Positions 1 through 6,882 of a stretch of 62,831 bases of DNA are shown in pieces. A model generated the notes under the pieces. The model ran no database searches, was not told the DNA's origin, and saw only the letters and a list, made by a program, of their open reading frames with translations. The DNA comes from a virus, in the IMG/VR virus record IMGVR_UViG_3300000325_000003, positions 1-62,831 of that record; one strand, 5' to 3'. A program made the position numbers and the translations under genes. Position 1 is the first letter of the stretch; each line of letters begins with the position of its first letter.

Positions 1-657
1 TCGGGCAACATTGTTATAGGTTCGGGTCAAGGGGGTATCGATGAATCTGGTTCTGTCAGTATTACTACGGGAGATACCTCGACACAACGGAGTGGTGCTT
101 TGACTATAGGATCTGGTACAGCTAGTGCTGATTGGAGTGGTGATGTAAATATTTCCACTGGTGGAGGTACAGGTGGAGGAGATATAAATATCTCCACAGG
201 TTTAGGGTCAGACGGGCATATTTCCTTAGCTACGGATGGCAACGGGGATATTATCTTAACTGCCGATGATGTGGAGGTGAGTTCAGCTTCGGTCCCCAAT
301 TCTGTGGGCAATGACCAACGACTTTTAACAGTTCAAGCGGATGGTGTTCTTAAATCACTAGGAGTAAAAATAATCCATATCGGTCAGGTTACCGTATCCA
401 CAGGGGCTACTAATATTACAGACTTCACATTAACCGCTCCAGTTAATTCGATGTCTGCAAACACGAAGATTTTTTGGAATCTAGAAACAGACAACACAGC
501 GGGGGTACACTGGACAACTTACCCTCATTTTGTACCCGCTAATTTTTCTACAGGTCCTTCGCATGACCCAAACATTGCAGTTTTATATGGGACTCTTAAT
601 AAGTATGTGGTATCAATGGATGTGACGATAAATTATGTCATGTATGAGACATTCTAA
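1..657 (+). CDS. Tail fibre/adhesin-like structural protein, C-terminal part (5' end outside window)
   Basis: The frame is open from base 1 to the TAA at 655-657, so about 218 C-terminal residues are visible and the start lies upstream of the window. The first ~75 residues are Gly/Ser/Thr-rich with repeating G-D-I-N-I-S-T-G-like units, which suggests a beta-solenoid or fibre shaft. A segment N-D-Q-R-L-L-T-V-Q-A-D-G then leads into a ~130-residue non-repetitive C-terminal domain, plausibly a distal knob. Composition resembles the two giant fibre genes at 15.6-23.9 kb, although those are on the other strand. A receptor-binding or virion-surface role is inferred from composition. No enzymatic motif is visible. 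Confidence 0.6.
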   Translation, partial: SGNIVIGSGQGGIDESGSVSITTGDTSTQRSGALTIGSGTASADWSGDVNISTGGGTGGGDINISTGLGSDGHISLATDGNGDIILTADDVEVSSASVPNSVGNDQRLLTVQADGVLKSLGVKIIHIGQVTVSTGATNITDFTLTAPVNSMSANTKIFWNLETDNTAGVHWTTYPHFVPANFSTGPSHDPNIAVLYGTLNKYVVSMDVTINYVMYETF

Positions 658-693
658 AGAAGGATGAGGGTTTTTAATCAACTAAGGAACGAT

Positions 694-939
694 ATGAAAG
701 TATTACCTATTATTATTTTCATCACTTTTTTGATGGTGGACTGTAAGCTTCAAACTAAGAAAGAAAAGCAAGAGCAAGAAGAGAAGAGACTCTGTGACTT
801 AGCCTACCTATATGTCTCCGAATGTGCATATGAATATAGGAAAGTGACAGTTGCCCCTTTTGAAGCGTGTACTGAAAACTATGCTCGGAGGATGTTAAAT
901 TATTCTTGTGAGGAGTTGGTGGTTAACCTTTCAAAATGA
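694..939 (+). CDS. Small secreted, Cys-containing protein (lipoprotein-like)
   Basis: 81 residues. The ATG at 694 is preferred over the one at 664 because AAGGAA lies five bases upstream, whereas the purine run before 664 abuts the start. The N-terminus (M-K-V-L-P-I-I-I-F-I-T-F-L-M-V-D-C) is a signal peptide ending in a Cys, like a lipobox but with an unusual Asp before the Cys. Four further Cys follow (in C-D-L, S-E-C, E-A-C and Y-S-C), so the mature domain may be disulfide-bonded in the periplasm. Small phage lipoproteins are often superinfection-exclusion factors, but nothing here proves that. No family recognised. Confidence 0.5.
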   Translation: MKVLPIIIFITFLMVDCKLQTKKEKQEQEEKRLCDLAYLYVSECAYEYRKVTVAPFEACTENYARRMLNYSCEELVVNLSK

Positions 940-964
940 GAGATGAGCTTTAAAGACCACCAAC
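915..964. terminator. Inverted repeat between convergent genes, possible bidirectional terminator
   Basis: GTTGGTGGT at 915-923 is exactly complementary to ACCACCAAC at 956-964, spanning the convergent ends of the secreted-protein gene and the SLOG gene. The loop is long (32 bases) and there is no strong U-run, so termination is only a possibility. Confidence 0.3.
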
Positions 965-1498
965 CTAAAAGGGGATAAATTGAGGGTTGAGTAAGGGGTT
1001 GGGGTAAGCCTTTAAATACTCTGCAAAATAGAGTTGGGCTGTTCTTAGGTTGAAGTGGGGGATATTATAGTTATGTGCGGCTCGGACAGTATATCGTGTC
1101 CCCCCAGACTCTTTCCCTCGCATAAGTGGGTCTCCCACACAATAGAAGACGACAAACTTAACAGGCTTGAGGTTTTCTTCATCATCTCCAAAGATCTGAT
1201 ACATATTGCGTATGATAAGTGAGCGTGTATAAGGCTTCATCTTGTGTAAAGGGTATTCCCAACACACAGCCTTAGCTTTCTCAATCGCCCATTCATGTTC
1301 AACGATGTGTTGACTCTTAGGAGACCAGATTTCTTTCTGACCACTTTCAAGATCACACCCACGCTCAAAGGCTTGGTCTGCCCCGACAGCACCAGATCTC
1401 AGTGTGAGGTCTTTTTTAGTGCATACCCGACCTATCTTAGTCATAAAGTCAAGACAGGCTTGTGGTGTCTTTCTCGATCCTATTCCTGCGTAGTACAT
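965..1498 (-). CDS. SLOG-fold (cpYpsA/DprA-like) nucleotide-binding protein
   Basis: 177 residues from the ATG at 1498, which has GGGAG eight bases upstream; the in-frame ATG at 1519 overlaps that Shine-Dalgarno and is unlikely. The N-terminus M-Y-Y-A-G-I-G-S-R-K-T-P followed by L-R-S-G-A-V-G-A-D-Q-A-F-E-R-G is the Rossmann-like signature of the SLOG superfamily (YspA/cpYpsA, DprA, LOG), which bind nucleotides or nucleotide-derived ligands. Phage members are common but their role is not established; links to NAD or ADP-ribose signalling have been proposed for the superfamily. The C-terminal ~80 residues (K-F-V-V-F-Y-C-V-G-D, G-G-T-R-Y-T-V-R-A-A) complete the fold. Convergent with the upstream secreted-protein gene. 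Confidence 0.65.
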   Translation of the reverse strand: MYYAGIGSRKTPQACLDFMTKIGRVCTKKDLTLRSGAVGADQAFERGCDLESGQKEIWSPKSQHIVEHEWAIEKAKAVCWEYPLHKMKPYTRSLIIRNMYQIFGDDEENLKPVKFVVFYCVGDPLMRGKESGGTRYTVRAAHNYNIPHFNLRTAQLYFAEYLKAYPNPLLNPQFIPF

Positions 1499-1532
1499 TT
1501 TCTTACTCCCTTTAGTCATACTTCATTATATG

Positions 1533-1566
1533 ACTAAAGGGCTAAATACACTAAAGGGCTAAATAC
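1533..1566. repeat. Tandem direct repeat, 2 x 17 bases
   Basis: ACTAAAGGGCTAAATAC occurs at 1533-1549 and immediately again at 1550-1566, between the SLOG gene and the stop codon of the next minus-strand gene. A further ACTAAAGGG lies inside the SLOG 5' region on the opposite strand. It may be a regulator site or slippage. Confidence 0.6.
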
Positions 1567-2509
1567 TTTTAACTAGTTCCTCTATTTCTTCTCTTGAAGC
1601 TCTTGCAACAGATTTAAGATCACCTTGTGCATCATGATAGAAGACCTCTTTTTCAGGGATCTCTTCGTAGAGATCTTCTAATTCAAATCTTCTATTTTGC
1701 TTTGAGAAGAGACCGCCAATCTCTTTTTTGAGTTTCTTGATAGCAGTGCTCTGTCCTACAAACACATCTTTAGGGTTGTACCCTATGAGTGACCCTAATG
1801 CCAGCCCACCTAAGATTTTAAGAGTGAAAAGGTGTGGGAGGGAGATAGCTAACATCATGGGGATGGCGAAGTTTAACTGATATAAAAGGATATTGAGAAA
1901 ACTTTGGTCTGTTTTTTTCCCAATCCCATGTATGGAGGTATAAAAAGATTCAACGAGTTTTACGGGGTTTATTGTTTCCCAAGCGGTTTTTATAATCTCT
2001 GTAACTGTCCTAAGACCAATATCCTCTTTTGCGATGTTTATCGCCTTGATTCTTAGGTCTTTAGTAGTTGCGGTTTCTTCATATCCACTCAAGTAATCAT
2101 CATAAAAAAAGAGTCCATCTCTTGACCCGTAATACTTAATGAATCCCACTCTACTCAGAAGGTCTTCACCGCTCTCTCTATGTTTGCCCCCAAGTTCCCA
2201 TGCGTGATAGAGCTTTGAGAGTAGTCGTTCATAAGCAATGGATTGGAAAAACTTAGTGAAAAGGTTGACAACAGGAGTTTGAACAAAGAACACTTTTAAG
2301 ATTTTTAAGAACGCATTTTTAACATACTTCGCCATGCCTTTAACTTTAGCTACACCCGAACTGATTAGGTTCGCTAACCAGTTAGACGCAAGGCGAAGGG
2401 TCTTTGCTTGTCTATATTGCAAACAGGCGATTCTTGTTAGTTGTCTTTCCGAAAGAGAAGCCATTTTTATAGTGGTAAAGTGACTTGGGTCTTGTAAGAA
2501 GTTAATCAT
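1559..2509 (-). CDS. Unknown protein with a C-proximal hydrophobic hairpin
   Basis: About 316 residues from the ATG at 2509, which has AAAGG seven bases upstream. The frame stays open to 2863, but the upstream part lies antisense to the Myb-like gene and is not credible coding sequence. The N-terminal ~90 residues are Lys/Leu-rich and helical (A-S-L-S-E-R-Q-L-T-R-I-A). Two hydrophobic stretches near residues 215-260 (N-F-A-I-P-M-M-L-A-I-S and I-L-G-G-L-A-L-G-S-L-I-G) could be membrane segments or an amphipathic hairpin. The C-terminus is acidic (E-E-I-E-E-L-V-K-S-I). No family recognised. The phrase S-E-R-Q-L also recurs in the large minus-strand gene at 45-46.8 kb. Confidence 0.55.
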   Translation of the reverse strand: MINFLQDPSHFTTIKMASLSERQLTRIACLQYRQAKTLRLASNWLANLISSGVAKVKGMAKYVKNAFLKILKVFFVQTPVVNLFTKFFQSIAYERLLSKLYHAWELGGKHRESGEDLLSRVGFIKYYGSRDGLFFYDDYLSGYEETATTKDLRIKAINIAKEDIGLRTVTEIIKTAWETINPVKLVESFYTSIHGIGKKTDQSFLNILLYQLNFAIPMMLAISLPHLFTLKILGGLALGSLIGYNPKDVFVGQSTAIKKLKKEIGGLFSKQNRRFELEDLYEEIPEKEVFYHDAQGDLKSVARASREEIEELVKSI

Positions 2510-2582
2510 TTGTATGCCTTTGTCGATGTGATCATATAAAAAGGGGAGAGTCATAAAAGGTTTATGAGAGAGAGAGACTAAT

Positions 2583-3200
2583 ATGCTTCGTATAAATAGA
2601 AGATGGGATGCAGAAGAAGATTTAACTTTAAGAGCTTGGGCTAACTTGGAGAACATATCCGAAATAACTGCGAGGTTGGATCGTACTGAGAGTTCTGTGA
2701 AGAGTAGGATGAGAACCCTTGGTATTAAGAAAAAGAAGGTGTATAAACCGAATAGGACATGGACTGACAAAGAGGTTAAATATCTCCGAAGGATGTCTGG
2801 TGAGATGAAGTCTGATCGGCTTGCAGAAAAGTTAAACAAAAGCCTGTCTTCGGTTAAACTCAAAGCGTCAAGACTAGGGTTATCTCTAAGGACAAGTAAA
2901 AACTCTAGTTGGTGTGATTCGGATATAGACCAACTTATAAATTTGATCTCAACAGGGAAAAATTGGTTTGAGATTTCAGATGTGTTAGTAGATCGTACAT
3001 GGATGGCTTGTCGTAAAAAAGCAGGCGAGTTGGATTTAAACTTAGGTCTAAAAAGAGAATGGAGAATGTCAGAGTTGCGTTATCTCCACCAAGCAAGATC
3101 AGAGGGAATTCCATATAAGAAGATTTCATTGGAGTTAAATAGATCTGTCTCTTCAGTTAGAAAAAGATATGCCCGTTATAAGAAAGAAAAAGGATTATGA
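2583..3200 (+). CDS. Triple Myb/SANT-like helix-turn-helix DNA-binding protein
   Basis: 205 residues made of repeated ~50-residue units. Each begins with a Trp-containing segment (R-R-W-D-A-E-E-D, R-T-W-T-D-K-E-V, S-W-C-D-S-D-I-D, R-E-W-R-M-S-E-L) and ends with a recognition-helix-like R-S-x-S-S-V-K/R or T-E-S-S-V-K-S-R. This is the pattern of Myb/SANT-like HTH repeats used by phages for DNA binding, so a transcription or DNA-structuring role is likely. The product is very basic. Its TGA overlaps the ATG of the next gene (ATGA at 3197), so the two are translationally coupled. The upstream ribosome site is weak. Confidence 0.7.
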   Translation: MLRINRRWDAEEDLTLRAWANLENISEITARLDRTESSVKSRMRTLGIKKKKVYKPNRTWTDKEVKYLRRMSGEMKSDRLAEKLNKSLSSVKLKASRLGLSLRTSKNSSWCDSDIDQLINLISTGKNWFEISDVLVDRTWMACRKKAGELDLNLGLKREWRMSELRYLHQARSEGIPYKKISLELNRSVSSVRKRYARYKKEKGL

Positions 3201-3568
3201 TAAGAAACTTATTGGTTATGGTACTTTTTTCATTCCCTGTATTAGCCACTGCCAACCCCGAAGAAGGTTGTATGGACGCAAATTATTCAAGGATTTACAC
3301 GACTACCTATAAAGAGAATAAATCTGAGTTGTCTATTAAAGTCAAAACGACTAGACCAGAAGAAGTGTCTTTACATACGAAGAAGATTAAATATGGTTTG
3401 GAGATTGAACTCCAAAACGCATATCTTCCAAGGGAGAGAGTTTTTATAGGTAACCATCTTGAATTGAGAGAGTTTGGAGCGTCTACTCTTTTAATCGTTA
3501 AGGGGGGTAAGAAACTGCTCTCCGAGAAGGTGGAGGGTTCTTACCTTATCCTTGTAGTCTCTCTTTAG
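3197..3568 (+). CDS. Small secreted/periplasmic protein
   Basis: 123 residues beginning with a classical Sec signal peptide (M-I-R-N-L-L-V-M-V-L-F-S-F-P-V-L-A-T-A-N, likely cut after A-T-A). The mature part is beta-rich with no recognised motif and a single Cys. Coupled by an ATGA overlap to the Myb-like regulator upstream. A function in the host envelope, such as exclusion or lysis timing, is possible but unsupported. Confidence 0.55.
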   Translation: MIRNLLVMVLFSFPVLATANPEEGCMDANYSRIYTTTYKENKSELSIKVKTTRPEEVSLHTKKIKYGLEIELQNAYLPRERVFIGNHLELREFGASTLLIVKGGKKLLSEKVEGSYLILVVSL

Positions 3569-3577
3569 ATTACATCC

Positions 3578-3955
3578 CTATCTCTTGAATCTAGCTGGTG
3601 TCCATGCGTTATGTGATCTTCGACCTCTGCGAGATGCTTGCTTGGTGTAGATCATTCCAAGACCATCGGTGAAGTCACCCTTTTCAAACTTCACATCATG
3701 CTTTTGAGCGAGAGCTTTGACCTGTTTCTCGACCTTTTTATTGTCCATTGATGACATGAGGAAAGTAATAACCCCATCTTCAAAATCAATGTCCTCAATA
3801 CCAAAGGTGTCCTCAAGATCACGCCTAATCTGACGAACATTTACATTACCTGCTAAGATGATGTGTCCTGCAACTTTGCGTGTTGCTGAGGTACGCTCAA
3901 GACGAGCAATGCGTCTTTCAAGGTTGTTAATGATTTGTGATGCTGATCTTCTCAT
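3578..3955 (-). CDS. Tag-family protein 1 (shared N-terminal helix, unknown body)
   Basis: 125 residues. The first 20 (M-R-R-S-A-S-Q-I-I-N-N-L-E-R-R-I-A-R-L-E) match seven other proteins in this window, while the ~100-residue body resembles none of them. The tag has hydrophobic residues at 9, 12, 16 and 19 (3-4-3 spacing), typical of a short amphipathic or coiled-coil helix. The body alternates beta and helix with an acidic stretch (D-F-E-D-G-V-I-T-F) and ends very basic (R-R-G-R-R-S), suggesting nucleic-acid or acidic-partner contact. The ribosome site is the ATGGAGAA common to the family. Convergent with the secreted-protein gene. Confidence 0.65.
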   Translation of the reverse strand: MRRSASQIINNLERRIARLERTSATRKVAGHIILAGNVNVRQIRRDLEDTFGIEDIDFEDGVITFLMSSMDNKKVEKQVKALAQKHDVKFEKGDFTDGLGMIYTKQASRRGRRSHNAWTPARFKR

Positions 3956-4019
3956 AGGAGTTCTCCATTTAAGTTAAGGTTAGAGATCACTTAAGATCAT
4001 TTATAAATGATCTATTAAA
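3956..4019 (-). promoter_or_regulatory. Tag-family upstream leader (promoter plus 5' UTR)
   Basis: Read on the minus strand this contains a TTTATAAAT promoter-like box, then TGATCTTAAGTGATCTC, then TAACC and an ATGGAGAA ribosome site. The same ordered elements precede the tag genes starting at 26717, 27326 and 49645, and the HAD fusion at 55588. Two TGATC units lie exactly ten bases apart, one helical turn, which suits an operator. Confidence 0.55.
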
Positions 4020-4294
4020 AACATTGAGGGTCATGTCCTCTCTGCATAGCGAGGGAGGTCAAATCCAAAAGACCCCTTTATCGAACCAGCACTAAGACCT
4101 AATCGGTTAAAAATCAAACCCAAAGACGATGTGTGGGTCAGAGATTTTAGGGTAATAATCAGTGAGAAAATGGCTGTTTTATGATCTGTGTGTGGGTCAA
4201 AGAGATGGAGCATAGTCTAAACCTAACTTTTTTTTGCTAGGGGATACTGTCAATGGTATATACCCAACCTTAAATAAACCAAAGGATCTTAAAA
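4020..4294. other. Non-coding stretch, nothing recognised
   Basis: Apart from the leader described for 3956-4019 I see no convincing gene, RNA or repeat here. A 60-codon minus-strand frame at 4031-4213 lacks a ribosome site. GTATATA near 4256 and AAAGGATC near 4281 belong to the promoter and ribosome-site region of the small plus-strand gene at 4295. Confidence 0.4.
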
Positions 4295-4414
4295 ATGACA
4301 TTACTTGCTATCTCTTTTACCGCTCTCTTATATTCAATGTACTTTGTAGAAGCTTATAGGGCTTACAAAAGAGGCGATGGACCTCAAAGACCTAAGCCTT
4401 GGATTAAGCGTTAG
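4295..4414 (+). CDS. 39-residue single-span membrane peptide
   Basis: A short gene with AAAGGA eight bases before its ATG. The product starts M-T-L-L-A-I-S-F-T-A-L-L-Y-S-M-Y-F-V, a membrane helix, followed by a basic, Pro-rich tail (R-G-D-G-P-Q-R-P-K-P-W-I-K-R). It overlaps the end of the convergent zinc-finger gene by 11 bases. Such peptides in phages include holin-like and inhibitor proteins. No family can be assigned. Confidence 0.45.
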   Translation: MTLLAISFTALLYSMYFVEAYRAYKRGDGPQRPKPWIKR

Positions 4415-5000
4415 TCTCAAAGCAACCTTTTTTCCTCTGTACATAAGCTCGTTTCCTACAAGGGTCTGAACAATAAGCCTTTCGAGTCTTAGGTACTTCA
4501 TTAGAACAGGTGATTGAGGAACACAGGTCGCTCGGCTCTGGTGCTATAGGTTTAGGAGGACTGATCGGATTTGGTTTTTTCTCAGAATCCACCTCTTTGC
4601 GTTTGCGAGTTCGATTAGGGTTTCTTGATTCATAGTCTGCACGAGCCTTTTGCATACGACACTTGTCAGAACAGTATCTCTTGCGTCCTGTAGCGATCAT
4701 ATTTGCACACCCATAGTTGGCACATTCCTTAGTCGATTGTTTTGACTCGTCAATCTGAATGACTTCCTCGACCTCTTTAATCGTCTTTCGTGCTTTCTCT
4801 GCCTTTCTCTCCTCCAGTTCTTGAGGGGTCAGAGGGTATCCAACCATACTCCTACCTAGACAAGTCGAGTACCAACACTTCTCCGAGTGTTCTCTGTGTT
4901 TCGTGTAAGGGGCGAGGTGTTCAGAACACACCCACATCTTTTTCCCTAGTTCATCTATATACCACTGTACAGGACACTTCCCTGTTCCATCTCTTCGCAT
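4404..5000 (-). CDS. Protein with three Cys-rich zinc-finger-like modules
   Basis: 198 residues. An N-terminal Cys/His cluster (C-P-V-Q-W near residue 9, W-V-C-S-E-H, C-W-Y-S-T-C) is followed by a Lys/Glu-rich helix. Two copies then follow of a treble-clef-type motif, C-x4-C-x9-Y-C-S-x2-C-R (A-N-Y-G-C-A-N-M with K-R-Y-C-S-D-K-C-R, and I-T-C-S-N-E-V with K-A-Y-C-S-D-P-C-R), separated by a Pro-rich linker. Duplicated Y-C-S-x-x-C-R fingers occur in many small phage and bacterial proteins and suggest nucleic-acid binding. It is divergent from the zinc-ribbon gene at 5024, with starts 24 bases apart, so the two probably share a control region. Confidence 0.6.
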   Translation of the reverse strand: MRRDGTGKCPVQWYIDELGKKMWVCSEHLAPYTKHREHSEKCWYSTCLGRSMVGYPLTPQELEERKAEKARKTIKEVEEVIQIDESKQSTKECANYGCANMIATGRKRYCSDKCRMQKARADYESRNPNRTRKRKEVDSEKKPNPISPPKPIAPEPSDLCSSITCSNEVPKTRKAYCSDPCRKRAYVQRKKGCFETNA

Positions 5001-5023
5001 TGTCTGTCCTTTGGAGGTTTATT

Positions 5024-5245
5024 ATGTTTGGTTATGAGCGTTGTCCCAAGTGTACATTGTACTACTTGACTCAAGATTTTAACGAAAACATTTGTATTGA
5101 ATGTTCTCCCACAACAAGAGAGAGAAAGACACCTGTACCTCTTTCAAAGGTTCAGTACAAGAAGCTCTATAAAAAAAGGCTCTCAGTTGTCAAGAGCATC
5201 CTTAAACCTACCCTACCTGCGTTCCCCTCTGATGTGTTCGATTGA
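5024..5245 (+). CDS. Small zinc-ribbon protein
   Basis: 73 residues. The ATG at 5024 follows a strong TTGGAGG; the longer in-frame reading from 4790 is antisense to the zinc-finger gene and is rejected. C-P-K-C at the N-terminus and C-I-E-C about 18 residues later form a compact two-knuckle zinc ribbon. The C-terminal half is basic (K-K-L-Y-K-K-R). Probably a DNA- or RNA-binding accessory factor. No specific family recognised. Confidence 0.6.
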   Translation: MFGYERCPKCTLYYLTQDFNENICIECSPTTRERKTPVPLSKVQYKKLYKKRLSVVKSILKPTLPAFPSDVFD

Positions 5246-5287
5246 ACCAAGACCCCCCTAGAGACATTATTCACTTTCCTTTTTAAG

Positions 5288-5303
5288 ATCTATCGGTATA
5301 GAT
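5288..5303. promoter_or_regulatory. Palindrome upstream of thyX, operator-like
   Basis: ATCTATCGGTATAGAT is a 6-base perfect inverted repeat around CGGT, 36 bases before the thyX ATG and followed by GATAAACATACC. A dimeric regulator site or an RNA hairpin in the thyX leader is possible. Confidence 0.3.
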
Positions 5304-5338
5304 AAACATACCACAAATAGAGAAAGGATCGTGGACTT

Positions 5339-6082
5339 ATGACGAATGATTTTAGATCTGATATAGTCAGTATTTATGAGGATGGGATTGGGGGCGTTTC
5401 TCTCATTCAATCTATGGGCGATGACCTCACTATCGTAAACAGTGCGAGAGCAAGTCTAGGGAAAGTCAGTACCGAGATGGGTGAGCGAGAGGAAAAGCTG
5501 TGCAACTTCCTCATTAAAGAGGGGCATACCTCGACCACAGAACATAATGTCGTTTCGTTTTGGATTAAAGTACCACTCTTCGTAGCCCGTCAACAAATGC
5601 GACACAGGACATTCTCTTACAACGAGATTTCTCGCAGATACACAAGCTCTGACATCGAGTTTTACCTCCCAAATGAGATGAGGAAGCAAGACACTAAAAA
5701 CCGCCAAGCAAGTCTTGATGAGACATTTAACCCCATCGTAGAGTTTGATCCCTATGAGTACCCTAAGTTCCTTAAACTAGACGCTGTGTCTGCTATTAAA
5801 AGCCATGCTTCTGATTCTATTAGGTTATACAATCAGTTAATAGAAAAAGGGGTCGCAAGAGATCAAGCTCGTATGATACTCCCACAGAATCTATATACAA
5901 CTTACTGGGCAACTGGGTCATTGCACAACTGGGTTAATAGTTTCATTGCTAAAAGGGATCACCCCGATGCTCAATGGGAGATCAAACTCTTAGCAAGAGA
6001 AATCTCTCGGCAAATCCAAACGCTATGGCCTTTGGCTCATGCTAACTTTGTGGAGCATGGGAAGATCCCACCATTAAATTAA
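5339..6082 (+). CDS. thyX: Flavin-dependent thymidylate synthase ThyX
   Basis: 247 residues, the usual length for ThyX. Residues 88-101 read R-H-R-T-F-S-Y-N-E-I-S-R-R-Y, matching the family signature RHRxxSxNExSxRY that binds FAD and dUMP. The enzyme methylates dUMP to dTMP using methylene-tetrahydrofolate and NADPH, through a tetramer in the cytoplasm. The C-terminal H-P-D-A-Q-W-E-I and the Q-T-L-W-P region fit the family. Together with the class II ribonucleotide reductase at 36.7-39.1 kb it supplies dNTPs for phage replication. Start supported by AAAGGATC upstream. Confidence 0.96.
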   Translation: MTNDFRSDIVSIYEDGIGGVSLIQSMGDDLTIVNSARASLGKVSTEMGEREEKLCNFLIKEGHTSTTEHNVVSFWIKVPLFVARQQMRHRTFSYNEISRRYTSSDIEFYLPNEMRKQDTKNRQASLDETFNPIVEFDPYEYPKFLKLDAVSAIKSHASDSIRLYNQLIEKGVARDQARMILPQNLYTTYWATGSLHNWVNSFIAKRDHPDAQWEIKLLAREISRQIQTLWPLAHANFVEHGKIPPLN

Positions 6083-6091
6083 AAGAACCTA

Positions 6092-6544
6092 TTACTTTGT
6101 AACCCTTACGCCACAACAGGGACAAAGTGCATCTTCTTTTTGAGATAACTTAGAGACAAGTCGTGCTTGAGCTTTCTTCAAACTCGTATCCCAATGTTCA
6201 GGGAACTGAGGAGGATCAATCGAGGGTAAGGTCTTTCGCTGTCTCTTTTTGACACGATTTGGTGGCACTGCTTCAGACTCGGCAACTGCTTTCCACTTCC
6301 ACGCTTTCCTGCCCGACTCCGTAATGCCCTTAGTGTTCGTATTAAGGACAAGACCCTTATCCATGAGGTTAATACGACAAGGGCGATATGTGTTCGGGTT
6401 CATACCTAACGATCTAAATCCATCATCATCTGTAATACCATCTTCTCCCTTCGATAGGATGTACCGATATACACGATCTGTTATATTGGTGATTTGAGGT
6501 TCGATTGACTCAAGTGCCTCACGAGATGTTTCCATGTTAGACAT
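6092..6544 (-). CDS. Winged-helix-like protein with C-terminal zinc knuckle
   Basis: 150 residues. Residues ~15-75 look like a winged helix-turn-helix (I-T-D-R-V-Y-R-Y-I-L-S-K-G-E-D-G-I-T-D-D, then L-M-D-K-G-L-V and T-E-S-G-R-K-A). A basic linker (N-R-V-K-K-R-Q-R-K) follows and the protein ends with C-P-C-C-G-V, half of a zinc knuckle. AAAGGA precedes the start. Likely a phage transcriptional or DNA-binding factor. Convergent with thyX. Confidence 0.5.
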   Translation of the reverse strand: MSNMETSREALESIEPQITNITDRVYRYILSKGEDGITDDDGFRSLGMNPNTYRPCRINLMDKGLVLNTNTKGITESGRKAWKWKAVAESEAVPPNRVKKRQRKTLPSIDPPQFPEHWDTSLKKAQARLVSKLSQKEDALCPCCGVRVTK

Positions 6545-6593
6545 AAATCAGTCCTTTCATATATGAAGTCAGATAATAACCCCTTATATGATC

Positions 6594-6821
6594 CTAGCCC
6601 TCTTTATGCCTCTCTACCTCTCGTTGAAGATACCAAATAGCTTTATTCAAGTCCTCAATAGAACTCTCACCAGGTTTCTTTCCCGCTCTTAAGATATATT
6701 TGATCGCTGAACCAAGCGAAAAATTGAGGTTATATGCCTCGATCACAGATATCGCTTCCATCCCCTTTGCTTGGTAATGGTCGGGATGGTCAATCTTCTC
6801 GTACTTTTGCTCTTTACTCAT
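6594..6821 (-). CDS. DUF3310 family protein
   Basis: 75 residues. The sequence D-H-Y-Q-A-K-G-M-E-A-I-S-V-I-E followed by A-I-K-Y-I-L-R-A-G-K-K and D-L-N-K-A-I-W-Y-L-Q-R-E-V is the complete DUF3310 signature, very common in tailed phages near nucleotide-metabolism genes. The biochemical function is not established; it is often annotated as a nucleotide-kinase-like protein. It is read divergently from the structural gene at 6883. Confidence 0.85.
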   Translation of the reverse strand: MSKEQKYEKIDHPDHYQAKGMEAISVIEAYNLNFSLGSAIKYILRAGKKPGESSIEDLNKAIWYLQREVERHKEG

Positions 6822-6843
6822 AGTATATTCTTTAACTTTTCTT

Positions 6844-6857
6844 AGCTTGTTTATAAT
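6844..6857 (+). promoter_or_regulatory. Promoter-like motif A (GTTTATAA type)
   Basis: AGCTTGTTTATAATG, about 30 bases before the structural gene at 6883. It is one of at least 15 copies of an ATAGTTTWTTTATA-like motif placed upstream of genes on the matching strand. Confidence 0.45.
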
Positions 6858-6882
6858 GACACTATACTAAAGGAGGCTCAAT

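Noticed and set aside
2554-2863. N-terminal extension of the minus-strand membrane protein
   Set aside because: It lies antisense to the Myb-like gene; a better start with AAAGG is at 2509.
3578-3955. T4-type prohead-protease cleavage after the tag
   Set aside because: The T4 consensus is [LI]-x-E; the tag end A-R-L-E does not fit, so I do not claim proteolytic processing.
4031-4213. 60-codon minus-strand frame
   Set aside because: No ribosome site, no motif, and it sits in an otherwise non-coding stretch.
6576-6590. A motif B copy (ATAACCCCTTATATGA) on the plus strand
   Set aside because: It is followed by a minus-strand gene, so it has no gene to drive, and its first bases deviate.
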